From Obelidium mucronatum (taxonomy: Eukaryota; Chytridiomycota; Chytridiomycetes; Chytridiales; Chytriomycetaceae), in assembly GCA_025765595.1 (NCBI GenBank), contig JAIVFH010000034.1, forward strand, positions 186,001 to 250,000: a stretch of DNA of 64,000 bases, read 5' to 3'. Below are positions 11,284 to 20,826 of this stretch, piece after piece. The notes under the pieces were generated by a model that was not told where the DNA came from, did no database searches, and saw only the letters and a list, made by a program, of their open reading frames with translations. The position numbers and the translations under genes are program-made. The stretch's first letter is position 1. Every line of letters starts with the position of its first letter.

Positions 11284-11652
11284 TTAAGAAGATGCTGGAG
11301 GAAGCGGTAAATCACAGCCTTCAAGATCGTACAAAAGGTCGCTCAAATTTGGTGGCCGATCTTGTTGGTTCATGCAATTCATCCTTGCTCGACGGCCAAC
11401 AACAAGCGACGTACGATTCGGATTGATTGCGACTAAACGAGTTGATTGTGTCTCTGAATTGGTTTCTGAAGGGACCTCATGGATGGTATGAGTGTGATGA
11501 TATCGCAAGTGTTGTTGTTGTTGTTGCAGTTGTTGTTGATGCTGTTGCTGTTGCTGAAGGAGGGAGGGATGTAAGATCATTGATATGCCCCGCGGCCGCT
11601 TGAAGATTCGAGGAATGGCCGACGGACTTGGTGGGGGAGAGTTGGCAGCCAT
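11284..11652 (-). CDS. Hypothetical Gln-rich protein
   Basis: A single-exon 122-residue frame with an ATG at 11652. The N-terminus is Pro/Ser-rich (ANSPPPSPSAIPRIFKRPRG), a Gln-rich stretch of about 20 residues follows, encoded by CAA/CAG triplets, then His pairs and a C-terminal part with LVVGRRARMNCMNQ and a Leu/Asp-rich SDLLYDLEGCDLPLPP. No known domain. The C-terminal acidic/hydrophobic segment next to a Gln-rich region would fit a transcriptional regulator, but that is speculation. Confidence 0.5.
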   Translation of the reverse strand: MAANSPPPSPSAIPRIFKRPRGISMILHPSLLQQQQQHQQQLQQQQQHLRYHHTHTIHEVPSETNSETQSTRLVAINPNRTSLVVGRRARMNCMNQQDRPPNLSDLLYDLEGCDLPLPPASS

Positions 11653-11919
11653 TCTATTTTTTTGTTTTGTTTTTTGGTGCCAAAATCTCGTTTCTTTTTT
11701 TTTCCTTTCTCTTTCCTTGTTGTTTTAATCTCCCTCTAGATAAGAATGGCCGCAAGTTCAAAAAATTTTGTGTCGATAACAAAATTTGAAAAACGTTTTT
11801 TTTCTTGGAAAGCCACTTTTTTCCTTTTTCTTTAGATCTGATATGTCGCAGGCCATATTGTTGTAAGAAGCAAGTTATTAACACACTTTTATTACTCGCA
11901 AATAATCGATCATAAGAAA

Positions 11920-12858
11920 TTAATCATGGGCCTTCTCAAAAGTAGATGCACATTTCCGTAATGCGCGTACAATAACATCCGAATCTTGGTCTTTGGTGAT
12001 CAGGTCGTCACCATGTGCCAAAGACACGTGAGTAACTTTCCGCTTCCTTGCAATTTCCGCCAGTTCCGTTTCGGCCCACTTTCGCGCAATCGCGCTTTCC
12101 TTGACAAACATGAATCGCCCAATGGCCGTGCACCCAAAGCCGCACGCAGAGCCAATTGTAATGAGGGCGGGATCGACGTCGGGAGCGGCGGGGTCAATGT
12201 TGAAAAACAAGTCAGCGACGACCAGCGAATGCGTCGGACCCGGGCTGTCGGCGTGCTTCAGCAGATACACGAGCTCGCCGGCGTCGGCGTACAGCCCCTT
12301 CGGCGCGACCCACGCCACGGCGGCGTCGGCGTCAGCATCGGGCGCGTACTCCGGGAACACGTCTTCGCACGCGGCGTCGACGCGCACGGCGGCAGCGACG
12401 CGGCGGCGGGCGGCGCGCGGACACACGACTTTTGCGGCGGGGAAGGCGGCGGCCCAGGCGGCGGCGTCGAGGCGGTGCATTTCGTTCGGCACGACGATCC
12501 ACGCGACGGCGCCGAGCGCGGCGATGGCGCGTTTGATGTCGTCGCTGCAGCACACGGGCGAGTGGATCCACAGCGCGCCTGAGTCCGAGTCCGCCAGCCG
12601 ACACACGACCATGCGCCGCTGCAGCCGCGGCCCGTTCGCTGGCAGAGTGCCGACGAGCGAAAACACATTCGGCGCCGACGCCTTGAGCGACGCGCTGTGC
12701 GGCAGCACTTTGAGCTTCCACGCCACCGACGCGTCCGGCGCCGGCGTCGTCAGTCGCACAAAGAACACCGCCACGTGTCGCTTGGCCTGGCGCGGCAGCA
12801 GGTACACGAGTCCGCCGATCGCTGCGAGGATCGTAAAGAGGACGGCAACGGCTCCCAT
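11920..12858 (-). CDS. DUF4336-family protein with N-terminal membrane segment
   Basis: An intronless frame of 312 residues. It starts with a hydrophobic helix (VAVLFTILAAIGGLVYLLP) that is probably a membrane anchor or signal. The body matches the DUF4336 family, a metallo-beta-lactamase-like fold: LWIHSPV, then LGAVAWIVVPNEMHRLDAAAWAAAFPAAKVV, which is the family's H-P---L-G-V--IV-PN--H---W---FP pattern, and a later LFFNIDP. The biochemical role of this family is not established. The gene is very GC-rich compared with its neighbours. Its start lies 40 bases downstream of the stop of the EF-hand gene on the same strand. Confidence 0.75.
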   Translation of the reverse strand: MGAVAVLFTILAAIGGLVYLLPRQAKRHVAVFFVRLTTPAPDASVAWKLKVLPHSASLKASAPNVFSLVGTLPANGPRLQRRMVVCRLADSDSGALWIHSPVCCSDDIKRAIAALGAVAWIVVPNEMHRLDAAAWAAAFPAAKVVCPRAARRRVAAAVRVDAACEDVFPEYAPDADADAAVAWVAPKGLYADAGELVYLLKHADSPGPTHSLVVADLFFNIDPAAPDVDPALITIGSACGFGCTAIGRFMFVKESAIARKWAETELAEIARKRKVTHVSLAHGDDLITKDQDSDVIVRALRKCASTFEKAHD

Positions 12859-12898
12859 TTTCTTTTTGTTATAAATATAATTAGTAAATATTATTATT

Positions 12899-13900
12899 TT
12901 AATTCTCTTTTAACGGCTGCAACGACGAATTCGGAAGATACATTTGTATAAACTGTGTATAGTCAAAGACGGTGTGAGATCCGTGAGGTGCGACCTGATT
13001 TTATTAATCATTTTAGAAAAAAGAAAAAGAGCGCAAAACAGACAGAATACAAACATTATTAATCAGTTCTTCTGCTTCTCGAACATCTAATCGCTTGTCT
13101 ATATCTCCGTAGGACGTGAGAATACTCAGCAACGTCGATCGAGGCATTGTGCCTTCGTGTTCTGGCACAACAAGTTCGTTTGCCGCATCATAGATTGTGA
13201 ACCTAATTGATTAAATTGATTGAATTTAACTACTCATTGATTTCACTGGTTTGGTATTTTTTTTCTATTTACATTTTGAAAGCCCTTGTCAACTCTTCTG
13301 GCGTGATTTCCGTTTCAAGTTGCTTTGTCATTGCACCAACGAATGCTATGTTAAATAAAAAGGGAAATACAACATGTATATGTGACTGTAATAAAAATAA
13401 TAATAAAAAACCACCGCCTTCGGCGATGAAAAACAGAGATACATACATTCAAAGTCAATTTCACCAGTATTCTCTTGATCCAACTCTTTAACCATCGCCT
13501 CCAACTCCATTTGAGAAGGATGAAGACCCAACGTATTCATGAGAACGCCCAACTCATCAGTCGAGATTGTACCACCGTGATCAACATCCACAAGAGAGAA
13601 AATTTCAATCAGTTCTTGCAGTTGGACCGAGTTGAGGCCAGTTCGTTCCATGAGACTTGGATCGATATCGAGGTAGTTTGATTCGGTGGATGTTTTGTTG
13701 TTGCTGCTGTTGTCGGCGGCAGCTGGTTTGTTTTGCGCGCCGCCAGTGCCGGTTGACGCGCCGCCATTCTTTTTTGCAGGACCATCTTTCGCGTTTTTTG
13801 CAGCAGTATTAGCAGCAGCGCCAGGCGCAGCAGGCGGTTGATTGGGAGCAGGTTTTGCAGGCGGGGCAGCTTTTGCCGCCGCAGCGGGTTTAGGCGGCAT
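12899..13900 (-). CDS. Centrin/calmodulin-like EF-hand protein
   Basis: Four exons on the minus strand (13900-13447, 13345-13273, 13202-13055, 12994-12899) give 256 residues. The first ~70 are Ala/Pro/Lys-rich and disordered. Then comes a calmodulin-superfamily core: the first loop DVDHGGTISTDE is canonical, the second (DQENTGEIDFES) has Ser instead of Glu at position 12, and the third and fourth (YDAANE..., APHGSHTVFDYTQFI) lack most ligands. So one, perhaps two, calcium sites seem functional. Typical family words LNSVQLQELIEIFSLVD and LGLHPSQMELEAMVKELD are clear. Intron 1 contains a GCCGAAGGCGGT-type hairpin (13411-13430). The start is 56 bases from the divergent homoserine dehydrogenase start. 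Confidence 0.85.
13411..13430. repeat. Intronic mini-hairpin repeat, copy 1
   Basis: Inside intron 1 of the EF-hand gene, read in the gene's sense, is TTCATCGCCGAAGGCGGTGG. It shares the GCCGNAGGCGGTG core with copies in three other genes of the window. Confidence 0.6.
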
Positions 13901-13956
13901 ACTAATTTTATTTTATTTATTTTACCTTGTTGAAATCAAAAGATCAAAAAAGAAAA
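13901..13956. promoter_or_regulatory. Compact divergent promoter between EF-hand and homoserine dehydrogenase genes
   Basis: Only 56 bases separate the two ATG codons, which face outward. The spacer is AT-rich (runs of A and TTTATTT) between two GC-rich first exons. A shared bidirectional promoter is the simplest reading. Confidence 0.6.
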
Positions 13957-15313
13957 ATGACCATCTCCGTTGTCCTGATTGGCCCCGGACTCGTCGGCAG
14001 CGCATTCCTCGCGCAGCTGCACGCGCACCAGCGGCGCAACGTGGCGCCGTTCGTGCGCGTGGTCGCGGTCGCCACGTCCTCGCAGACGGCGGCCGACGCC
14101 TCGCCGCGCGGGCTCGAGCTCGCGGCGGCGGCGTGGCGCGCGCACCTGGCGCCCAGCAGCGACGCGCTCGCGGCGGCCGAGGCGGCGGCGCGCGCGGCCG
14201 CGGCGCAGGGCGGCGCCGCCGTGGTTGTCGACTGCACGGCCGCCGACGCCGTGGCGCAGCGCTACCCGGCGTGGCTGCGCGCGGGTCTGCACGTCGTGAC
14301 GCCGAACAAGAAGGCCTTCTCGGGCCCGCTGCCGCTGTGGGCCGACATCAAGGACGCTGCAAACTCGAGCAGCAGTCTGGTGTTCCACGAGAGCACCGTC
14401 GGGTGCGTTCTTGTTGTTATCTGCCGCTTATCTAGCATTCAGCTGTCTTAAACAACCACCCGTCAAACAGCGCCGGTCTGCCCATCCTGTCCACCCTCAG
14501 CGACTTGGTTGCCACGGGCGACGAAATCGTCAAGATTGAAGGCATCTTTTCAGGAACCCTGTCGTACATCTTCAACAACTATTCAACCACCAGCGAATCC
14601 GCTACACCACAGCGCTTCTCGGACATTGTGAATGTTGCAAAGGCAAAGGGCTACACTGAACCAGATCCAAGAGATGATTTGAACGGAATGGATGTTGGTC
14701 GAAAGGTGTGGTTTTGCCGATTGCCGAAGGCGATGAAATCTTCCGCTTGTCCCACCGCCTTTCTTATCGCCTAAGGCGGTGATTTCTTATATTTATTTAT
14801 TTCTTTTTTCATTCTGTTTTTTTTTTTTTTTTTTTTTTTTACTAATCGTTCTTTCTTTCTCCACTTATTCACTTTTTTTTTAAACAAAATTAGGTTGTCA
14901 TTCTCGGCCGCGTTGCTGGAATCCCTCTCTCCTTAGACACCCTTCCTATCGAAAACATTGTCCCTGAACCACTTCGTGGAATCACTTCAGTCGACGAGTT
15001 TATGAAGAAGCTTCCTGATTTCGATGCCCACTTTACTGCATTGAACGATGCCGCCAAAGCCAAAGGAAGAGTGTTGAGATGCGTTGGTGTCGTGGATCCA
15101 GTCAACGGGTCTTCTGTCAGACTTGCTGAATACGATGCAAGCCATCCTTTTGCCTCCTTGAAGGGAAGTGATAATATTATTGCATTCACTACTCGCCGTT
15201 TCCCGAATCCATTGATTGTGCAAGGTGCTGGTGCTGGTGATGATGTTACAGCTTTTGGAATCTTTTCGGATTTGCTCAAGATTGCTGCTCGTGTTGAATA
15301 CTCTTCTCGTTAA
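13957..15313 (+). CDS. HOM6: Homoserine dehydrogenase
   Basis: Three exons (13957-14402, 14471-14705, 14894-15313) encode 366 residues, close to the ~359 of yeast Hom6. The enzyme reduces aspartate semialdehyde to homoserine in the Thr/Met pathway. The N-terminal Rossmann motif is IGPGLVGSAFL; HVVTPNKKAFSG, KIEGIFSGTLSYIFN, the substrate-site PRDDLNGMDVGRK and the C-terminal VQGAGAGDDVTAFGIFSDLL are all family signatures. It is the monofunctional fungal form without an aspartokinase domain. Exon 1 is extremely GC-rich and Ala-rich while exons 2 and 3 have ordinary composition. The 188-base second intron holds two GCC-AA-GGC hairpins and a T run. The last ~145 bases of CDS and 3' flank are tandemly repeated downstream. 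Confidence 0.95.
14716..14785. repeat. Intronic mini-hairpin repeat, copies 2 and 3
   Basis: In intron 2 of homoserine dehydrogenase are TTGCCGAAGGCGATGAAATC and, after a CCACCGCC word, ATCGCCTAAGGCGGTGATTT. The CACCGCC at 14753 can also pair with GGCGGTG at 14775, giving a nested inverted repeat. Confidence 0.6.
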
Positions 15314-15876
15314 AAAGATTTGGTGATTTTAGGGGGGGTTTTGTTTTTTATTTTGGAAATAAAAGTAAGAATGGAATCGGATAAGGACATGATATCAATA
15401 TTATGGCAGTCACTATACCTACTCGAATCCAATTGATTGTGCAAGGTGCTGGTGCTGGTGATGATGTTACTGCTTTTGGAATCTTTTCGGATTTGCTCAA
15501 GATTGCTGCTCGTGTTGAATACTCTTCTCGTTAAAAAGATTTGGTGATTTTAGGGGGGGTTTTGTTTTTTATTTTGGAAATAAAAGTAAGAATGGAATCG
15601 GATAAGGACATGATATCAATATTATGGCAGTCACTATACCTACTCGAATCCAATTGATTGTGCAAGGTGCTGGTGCTGGTGATGATGTTACTGCTTTTGG
15701 AATCTTTTCGGATTTGCTCAAGATTGCTGCGCGTGTTGAATACTCTTCTCGTTGAAATGATTGGTGCTTTTAGGGGTTGTTTTGTTTTTTTATTTTGGAA
15801 ATAAAAGTAAGAATGGAATTGGATAGGGACAAGATACTAATATTTTTGCATTCACTACCTTCCGTTTTCAATCGTG
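15170..15876 (+). repeat. Tandem array of a 221-bp unit from the HOM6 3' end
   Basis: Units start at 15170, 15391 and 15612, with a partial fourth from 15833 to about 15876. Each unit carries the last ~36 codons of the dehydrogenase (VQGAGAGDDV through the stop) plus the 3' flank with a G run and AATAAAAG. Unit 1 contains the functional 3' end. Unit 2 is nearly identical to unit 1 and unit 3 has more differences. Spacing is exactly 221 bases between equivalent positions. Confidence 0.92.
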
Positions 15877-16012
15877 TAAAAATGCCCGTATCATGTGCTT
15901 ATTTCTGATATTTACTAATAATATTTAAGGACCCACATGATAACAATGTTCATGCGTGTGGCTGCCAAAATATTGAAATTTTCCATAATTTTTTCTGCAG
16001 AATTCACTCAAC

Positions 16013-16369
16013 ATGTCACAATTCATGTTCACGAATCTGCTGCGCATCCCCACGCCGCCGCAAGAGAAGCAGCAAGCAAAGCAGGCAGACACAATGCCAC
16101 TTGCTCCGCCGTCTCCGCAGCGGCACCGCCTGTCCCTGCAGAAGGAGGACACACTGACATCGTCACAGCCCATCGTCTTCATTCCAATCCCGATTCTCCC
16201 TGACCGTTGCCACGCCCGAGCGGCAGCCCGCTCCTCTTCTGCAAGCATTCGGTCAAGAAACTCTTTAGCATCGGGGGCGGGGGCGGCCCGGTCCACAACA
16301 ACAAAGGCCGATGTTGCTGCTATCGTTCCCATTGACAACCAAGGCTCACCATTGACAACCGAACCATAA
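16013..16369 (+). CDS. Hypothetical protein, 118 residues
   Basis: An intronless frame whose ATG follows CTCAAC, a reasonable context. The product is rich in Pro, Ala, Ser and Arg with two more ordered pieces, MSQFMFTNLLRIP at the N-terminus and QPIVFIPIPILP in the middle. No domain recognised. A 159-codon frame lies on the opposite strand over the same bases and cannot be excluded, but it begins in a poly-Lys tract and has a less protein-like C-terminus. Confidence 0.4.
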   Translation: MSQFMFTNLLRIPTPPQEKQQAKQADTMPLAPPSPQRHRLSLQKEDTLTSSQPIVFIPIPILPDRCHARAAARSSSASIRSRNSLASGAGAARSTTTKADVAAIVPIDNQGSPLTTEP

Positions 16370-16746
16370 GCATTCTTTCTTTTTTTTTTTTTTATTATTC
16401 TCATACTTTCAATTCATGTGGCATCGTTCCAATTTAGAGACTTCTTAAAGAAGCAAGACTTAAAATAATAATAAAGAGGGATATTTTTCAACTTTGAACT
16501 GACGTCATTTGACACGACATGGCAAAAAAAAGACGCCACCTGCGGAAAACATGAGGAATTTAAAAAAAAAAACACATACACATCTGGCCCCGCTATTTAA
16601 CATTAGATGGTGCCAGGAAATGTCGGAAAAAAGAAAAGGTTTTCTTCAGAGATAGATTTTCAACTTGTTATTATTTCTACAACTCCATCAAACCCCAACC
16701 AATAATAGCATGAATCAAAAAAAAAAGTGTAACGCATGTTGTACAC
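16370..16746. other. Intergenic, nothing recognised
   Basis: AT-rich DNA with several A and T runs and no supported exon or structured repeat. Confidence 0.6.
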
Positions 16747-17257
16747 TTATTTGGCTTGCAAAGCCTTGACAAACTCAATGTACTTTGCTTGAGCGTCCTA
16801 TGAATTGTAACAAAAACAGAGTGAATTTCAATAACAAGGCAAATGAGGATAAGAGGAAGGAAAAAAAAAAGGAATTTGGCTATGTTGAGGGAAGCCAAAG
16901 GAAAGAAAATTCGCTTGCTATCACACTCTTTTTTCTCTCTCTCACCTCCTTTGAGAGTCCCTTGTTGGCAGTCCATGCGTCCCACTTGGCCTTTCCTTGA
17001 AGATCAAACATTCCTGGTCTGTCAGTGGTGTTGTCTCCAACGGTTCCTTGCTTGAAGTATCCGTAGAGCTTCAACAATTCATCGTTGCTTGGGTTGTACG
17101 ACAATTGCTTTGCGGCGGCAGCAGCGTCAGCGAAAGCTTGCTAAAAAACAAAAAAACAAGAAAACGGAAATTATTTTAGTTGGATGTTAGAAAGCAGTGT
17201 TTCGATATTGATACACAAAGGACGTACGTTTCCAGTAGCAGCAGCAGCGTCGGCCAT
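16747..17257 (-). CDS. ACB1: Acyl-CoA-binding protein
   Basis: Three exons on the minus strand (17257-17228, 17140-16946, 16797-16747) encode 91 residues, the usual ACBP size. The four-helix domain is clear: FADAAAAAKQL, then DELLKLYGYFKQGTVGDN, RPGMFDLQGKAKWDAW with the Lys and Trp that contact the acyl-CoA, and KYIEFVKAL. It binds medium and long acyl-CoA esters in the cytosol and buffers or carries them for lipid synthesis. Exon 1 codes only ten residues, so a gene finder without splicing would lose it. Junctions are canonical and frames join exactly. Confidence 0.95.
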
Positions 17258-17634
17258 TTTTTTTTTTCCTTTAAATTTTATTTATTTTGTTTAAAACGGA
17301 AAAATCGAAATGTTGAATTTTAAGTTTTTCCGGTTTCACATGGGGAGGGATTTTTTTTAAAGAGCCACCAAAAAAGAAGACAGTGGCTAGACAACTGCTG
17401 TTGTTTTTTTCTAGCCTTTTTTTTTGTCCCTGATAAGCAAATACGCGTGACTATGAGATGTGATTTTTGCATGAATTCGCGGGTGGTGTTCTTGGGGAAT
17501 AATTCACTTCACTGGTGAACCAGGCCTGCCTACCCGACAAAGCAGAAATCACGAAATTATGAACATGCACGCTGGGAAAACTGCCAGTCTGGACTCAGTG
17601 GGCTGCCAGTGCCTTTCCGAAGCTGGGTCTCTCT
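17258..17634. other. Intergenic, nothing recognised
   Basis: It includes the ACBP promoter side (T-rich, 17258-17330) and otherwise no coding exon or repeat that I can support. Confidence 0.5.
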
Positions 17635-18222
17635 CATTGCCACTCACATCGTTCAACAGACCCACAACACGCGTCCGCGGTCACTGCATCCCTCCATATA
17701 AGGGATCTCAACTTCCCCACCTAGCCTTCCAGGGATCCTCATCGGCGCCTTCACCAACGAGCGCTGGAATACCCCCCCACAAACTCCATCACAATGTAGA
17801 AGTTGGCTGCATCTTGCCAGCAGTCCAACAACCTGATCACATTGGGTGAGTTGGTCTCCTCGTTGATGTGACACAACGAGGAGAACTTCGTGCGGGTCTT
17901 CCGCCGTTCACTTGAGCACCATTTTGATTCACCAAGGTGCCATTTCGGCCCTCCCCCACAATGCCTTGCAGAAGGTACTTGGTACCGAAAATGCTGCTTC
18001 CAAACAGCAAGGCATATTCAATTGCCAGTTGTGCCCTTGATGGCAAAACTGGCAATGCTGATGGTGGTGGTGGGGAAGGCTGACCAAAAAGAATGGCTGG
18101 CGGAGGACCAAACGGGTCACTCCGCTCGGAATCGCCAGTGTCTTCTTGACTTGATCTGGCGGGCCTTGCGCTTGAGGCCGTTGCAGTGGAAGTAGTATGT
18201 TGGGCTGCAGTGTCAACATCTT
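17635..18222 (-). pseudogene. Decayed partial copy of the adjacent protein kinase gene
   Basis: This segment aligns by eye with 19249-19850, the N-terminal half of the intact kinase gene, in the same orientation. Shared words include the stretch coding NFYIVMEFV and that coding GSSIFGTKYLLQGIVGEG. The copy has lost the reading frame through small insertions and deletions (for example near 17770, 17895 and 17930) and lacks the catalytic C-lobe. Similarity begins and ends abruptly, as expected of a segmental duplication. It is unlikely to make a kinase. Confidence 0.85.
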
Positions 18223-18653
18223 TTAGTCACAATTGAACGCGTTTCTGCCGTAGCGATGGTTGTGGCGGTCAAGAGCAAAAGGGACAGCATGATCGAATAT
18301 TGTGGTAAAACGTGGCAAACCCATGGAGGTGATGTAGTTCTGGCACTTATTGTAGCTCAATTCAAGGATGCAAGAGGATTAACTTATGCTGTACAGTGAG
18401 TGATTCCTGTGTTTTGCTTTGAAAGAAAGAAGTGTGAATTTTGAGAAACATTGTGTGACAATGATGGGGAGTAAGGTGATCAAGAGGATCTTCAAAAGGA
18501 AGAGAGGAGTGGCAGATATTGTTGGAACATGGAATATACCAAGAATAATGCAAAAATTGAATTGATTGAATTTCAGGGTTTCGAAAAGAAAGGAAATACA
18601 AATCGCACTTCAGAAATCGCCTCTAGTATTCCACAAATAACCAAAAAAAAAAG

Positions 18654-18684
<31 letters not shown>

Positions 18685-18688
18685 AAGT
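18223..18688. other. Spacer between kinase pseudogene and kinase gene
   Basis: No supported exon. It ends with an A-rich tract at about 18642-18682, just past the stop codon of the intact kinase gene. Confidence 0.5.
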
Positions 18689-19885
18689 TCAAACACCAGT
18701 CAACCAATCATCTTGGCACACTTCTTCAATGCCAATCCTTTCTTCAGGGTTGATTTTGAGCATACGGTTCAGCAACCGCAGCCCACCAGCATCAATGTGC
18801 GCCGCCTGGTCCAACCACAAGCTCCCATCAAAACCCCACTGCACAACTTGAGCATAGTCCAACCTCCCAGCTCCTACGTCAATCATAGTTGCTGGCATCA
18901 TTCCCGAGCAAAGAAGCTGGTGGAGAATGATGCCCAACGCAAAAACGTCCTGCTTCCGGGTATTATTGGCTGGCCAAGGCAGCCCAGCCGCCAACAGGTA
19001 CGACATGTAACCCGGAAGGCGCTCTGGAGCAGTCATGCACAGAGTACCCAAGCAGGGTGGCTGGTCCCTGGCCAAGTGGACGCAGCCAAAGTCGCACAGG
19101 ACAACCTCAGAAGGTCTGCCCACATTTGGGCGAACCAAAAAGTTCCCCATCTTCAAGTCCCCATGCGTGTATCCCAACGCATGAACCTCTCTAACCCCCG
19201 CCAAACAACCCCGGAAGATGGCCTTGGCAATGGGAATGGCAATAATCCCATTGCCACTCACATCGTTCAACAAGCCCACAACCCGCGTCCGCAGGTCGCT
19301 GCATCCCTCCATATAAGGGATCTCAACCTCCCCCCCTAGCCTTCCAGGGATCCTCATTGGCGCCTTCACCACCGAGCGCTGGAATTCCCCCACAAACTCC
19401 ATCACAATGTAGAAGTTGGCTGCATCTTGCCAGCAGTCCAACAACCTGATCACATTGGGTGAGTTGGTCTCCTCGTTGATGTGACACAAAGAGGAGAACT
19501 CGTGGGGGTCTTCCACGTTTTCTGCCGTCCACTTGAGCACCATTTTGATGCTCACCAACGTGGCTGTTGCGGCGTCAATCGCTGCAACAACCACCCCATT
19601 CCCGCCCTCCCCCACAATGCCTTGCAGAAGGTACTTGGTACCGAAAATGCTGCTACCAAACAGCAAGGCATATTCAATTGCCAGTTGTGCCCTTGATGGC
19701 AAAACTGGCAGTGCTGATGGTGGCGGTGGGGAAGGCTGACCAAAAAGAATGGCTGGCGGAGGACCAAACGGGTCACTCCGCTCGGAATCGCCAGTGCTTG
19801 TGGCCGTTGCAGTGGTGGTAGTATGTTCAGCTGCAGTGTCAACACCTTTGGCCTCTTCAACGGCCGCCAAAGTAGTCTGGCTCAT
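18689..19885 (-). CDS. Serine/threonine-type protein kinase
   Basis: An intronless frame of 398 residues from the ATG at 19885. The frame stays open further upstream, but the extra sequence looks like non-coding DNA. The kinase domain is complete: Gly-loop IVGEGGNGVVV, Lys in LVSIKMVLK, hinge side FYIVMEFV, catalytic loop YTHGDLKMGNFLV, metal motif LCDFGCVHLA, TLCMTAPERL, and a final NRMLKINPEERIGIEEV. The catalytic loop has HGD instead of HRD, so it is a non-RD kinase. A ~35-residue insert lies between the hinge and the catalytic loop. The N-terminal ~65 residues are Thr/Ser/Pro-rich. Subfamily not recognised. A broken copy lies just downstream at 17635-18222. Confidence 0.85.
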   Translation of the reverse strand: MSQTTLAAVEEAKGVDTAAEHTTTTATATSTGDSERSDPFGPPPAILFGQPSPPPPSALPVLPSRAQLAIEYALLFGSSIFGTKYLLQGIVGEGGNGVVVAAIDAATATLVSIKMVLKWTAENVEDPHEFSSLCHINEETNSPNVIRLLDCWQDAANFYIVMEFVGEFQRSVVKAPMRIPGRLGGEVEIPYMEGCSDLRTRVVGLLNDVSGNGIIAIPIAKAIFRGCLAGVREVHALGYTHGDLKMGNFLVRPNVGRPSEVVLCDFGCVHLARDQPPCLGTLCMTAPERLPGYMSYLLAAGLPWPANNTRKQDVFALGIILHQLLCSGMMPATMIDVGAGRLDYAQVVQWGFDGSLWLDQAAHIDAGGLRLLNRMLKINPEERIGIEEVCQDDWLTGV

Positions 19886-20826
19886 GATGCTGAGCTGGTT
19901 TACAGTGGCACATTCAATTGAGCAACTGCCGGCGTCGTTGATAAAAGACTTGGCGCTCAATAGCCACAGCGAAACCAATATAGATTTCGTTGATTGAATT
20001 GGGCATGCCCAGGCGCTTCTGGATATTTTTAAAAAAAAGTTTAATAACACGCTCACTGGAAGGAAGTACAACACATTAAAAAAAAAGTACCTGACAGAAC
20101 GTTGTTCAATCTTTTTAAACGAGAAGAGGTTCTGCCGTAAATACGGAGAACGATTCCACAATAAAGATTTCGCTTGCGAAAACAACATTGTTAAATCTTG
20201 AAGAATATGCACATGTATCGTATGAGGTCCGAAAGAAATAAGTTTTAAAGTTAATATAACGGCGATAAAGTAGTGGCAGGGGGGGAGAGAGTGGATGAAC
20301 CCCTGAAAAAAACAATGTTGAAAGAGTGCCACTATCAAAATCAAAAAGGAGAAACTCAAACAAAGAAAAAAGGAAAAAAGTTAAATTAAGGAAAGTTCAG
20401 TGATGATAGCGTAGTGAGACCATATCAGATGTGATAGAGTGCCATCAACGGTGAGTATCTTGGCCAGCGACTGTAGGATAAAGAACTGTCCAACTGGAAC
20501 CAGGCACGAGTCGAAACAAAGAAGCGCGTGTAAAAAGGGGAGACAGAAAACTCAATCGGAAGGGGTAGTTGATGACGCGAAGGAGAAAGTGTGGGGGCTG
20601 GGGGAAAAATGATTGTCGAAGGAGGGGGAAAACGTGTCCAAACATACGACCGAGAAGAGCTCGGCTTAAAACGCGAAAAGAAGAAAGGGAAGGCGATAGA
20701 AAAGTGGAAATGGGATGGGATGGGAGAAAAGGGGGGAGTGAATTACCTCTTTCGTCTTTAAAAAAAAAAAAAAAAAAAATCGCAGCCAGAACAAAGGACG
20801 TCCTCTTTCCAGAGATTTTGAAAATC
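19886..20826. other. Intergenic, kinase upstream region
   Basis: No supported gene. Purine-rich DNA occupies 20380-20760, followed by an A run at about 20760-20780. The minus-strand kinase frame runs open into the first ~470 bases without protein-like content. Confidence 0.5.

Noticed and set aside
12101..12874. A 257-codon plus-strand frame over the DUF4336 gene
   Set aside because: It is a GC-driven shadow of the minus-strand gene, with Ala/Thr/Arg-rich composition and no domain.
15391..15832. Units 2 and 3 of the HOM6 array as independent small genes
   Set aside because: They lack any start codon or upstream exon and are simple copies of a gene tail.
15170..15876. CRISPR-like array
   Set aside because: Units are contiguous 221-bp tandem copies without spacers, in a eukaryotic genome.
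15925..16404. A 159-codon minus-strand frame opposite the hypothetical ORF at 16013-16369
   Set aside because: It starts in a poly-Lys tract from an A/T run and its C-terminal half is irregular; the plus-strand frame has a better start context. Neither is certain.
18642..18682. Poly-A tract as the tail of a retroposed gene copy
   Set aside because: It lies beside an intact gene with no target-site duplication and similar A runs occur throughout the window.
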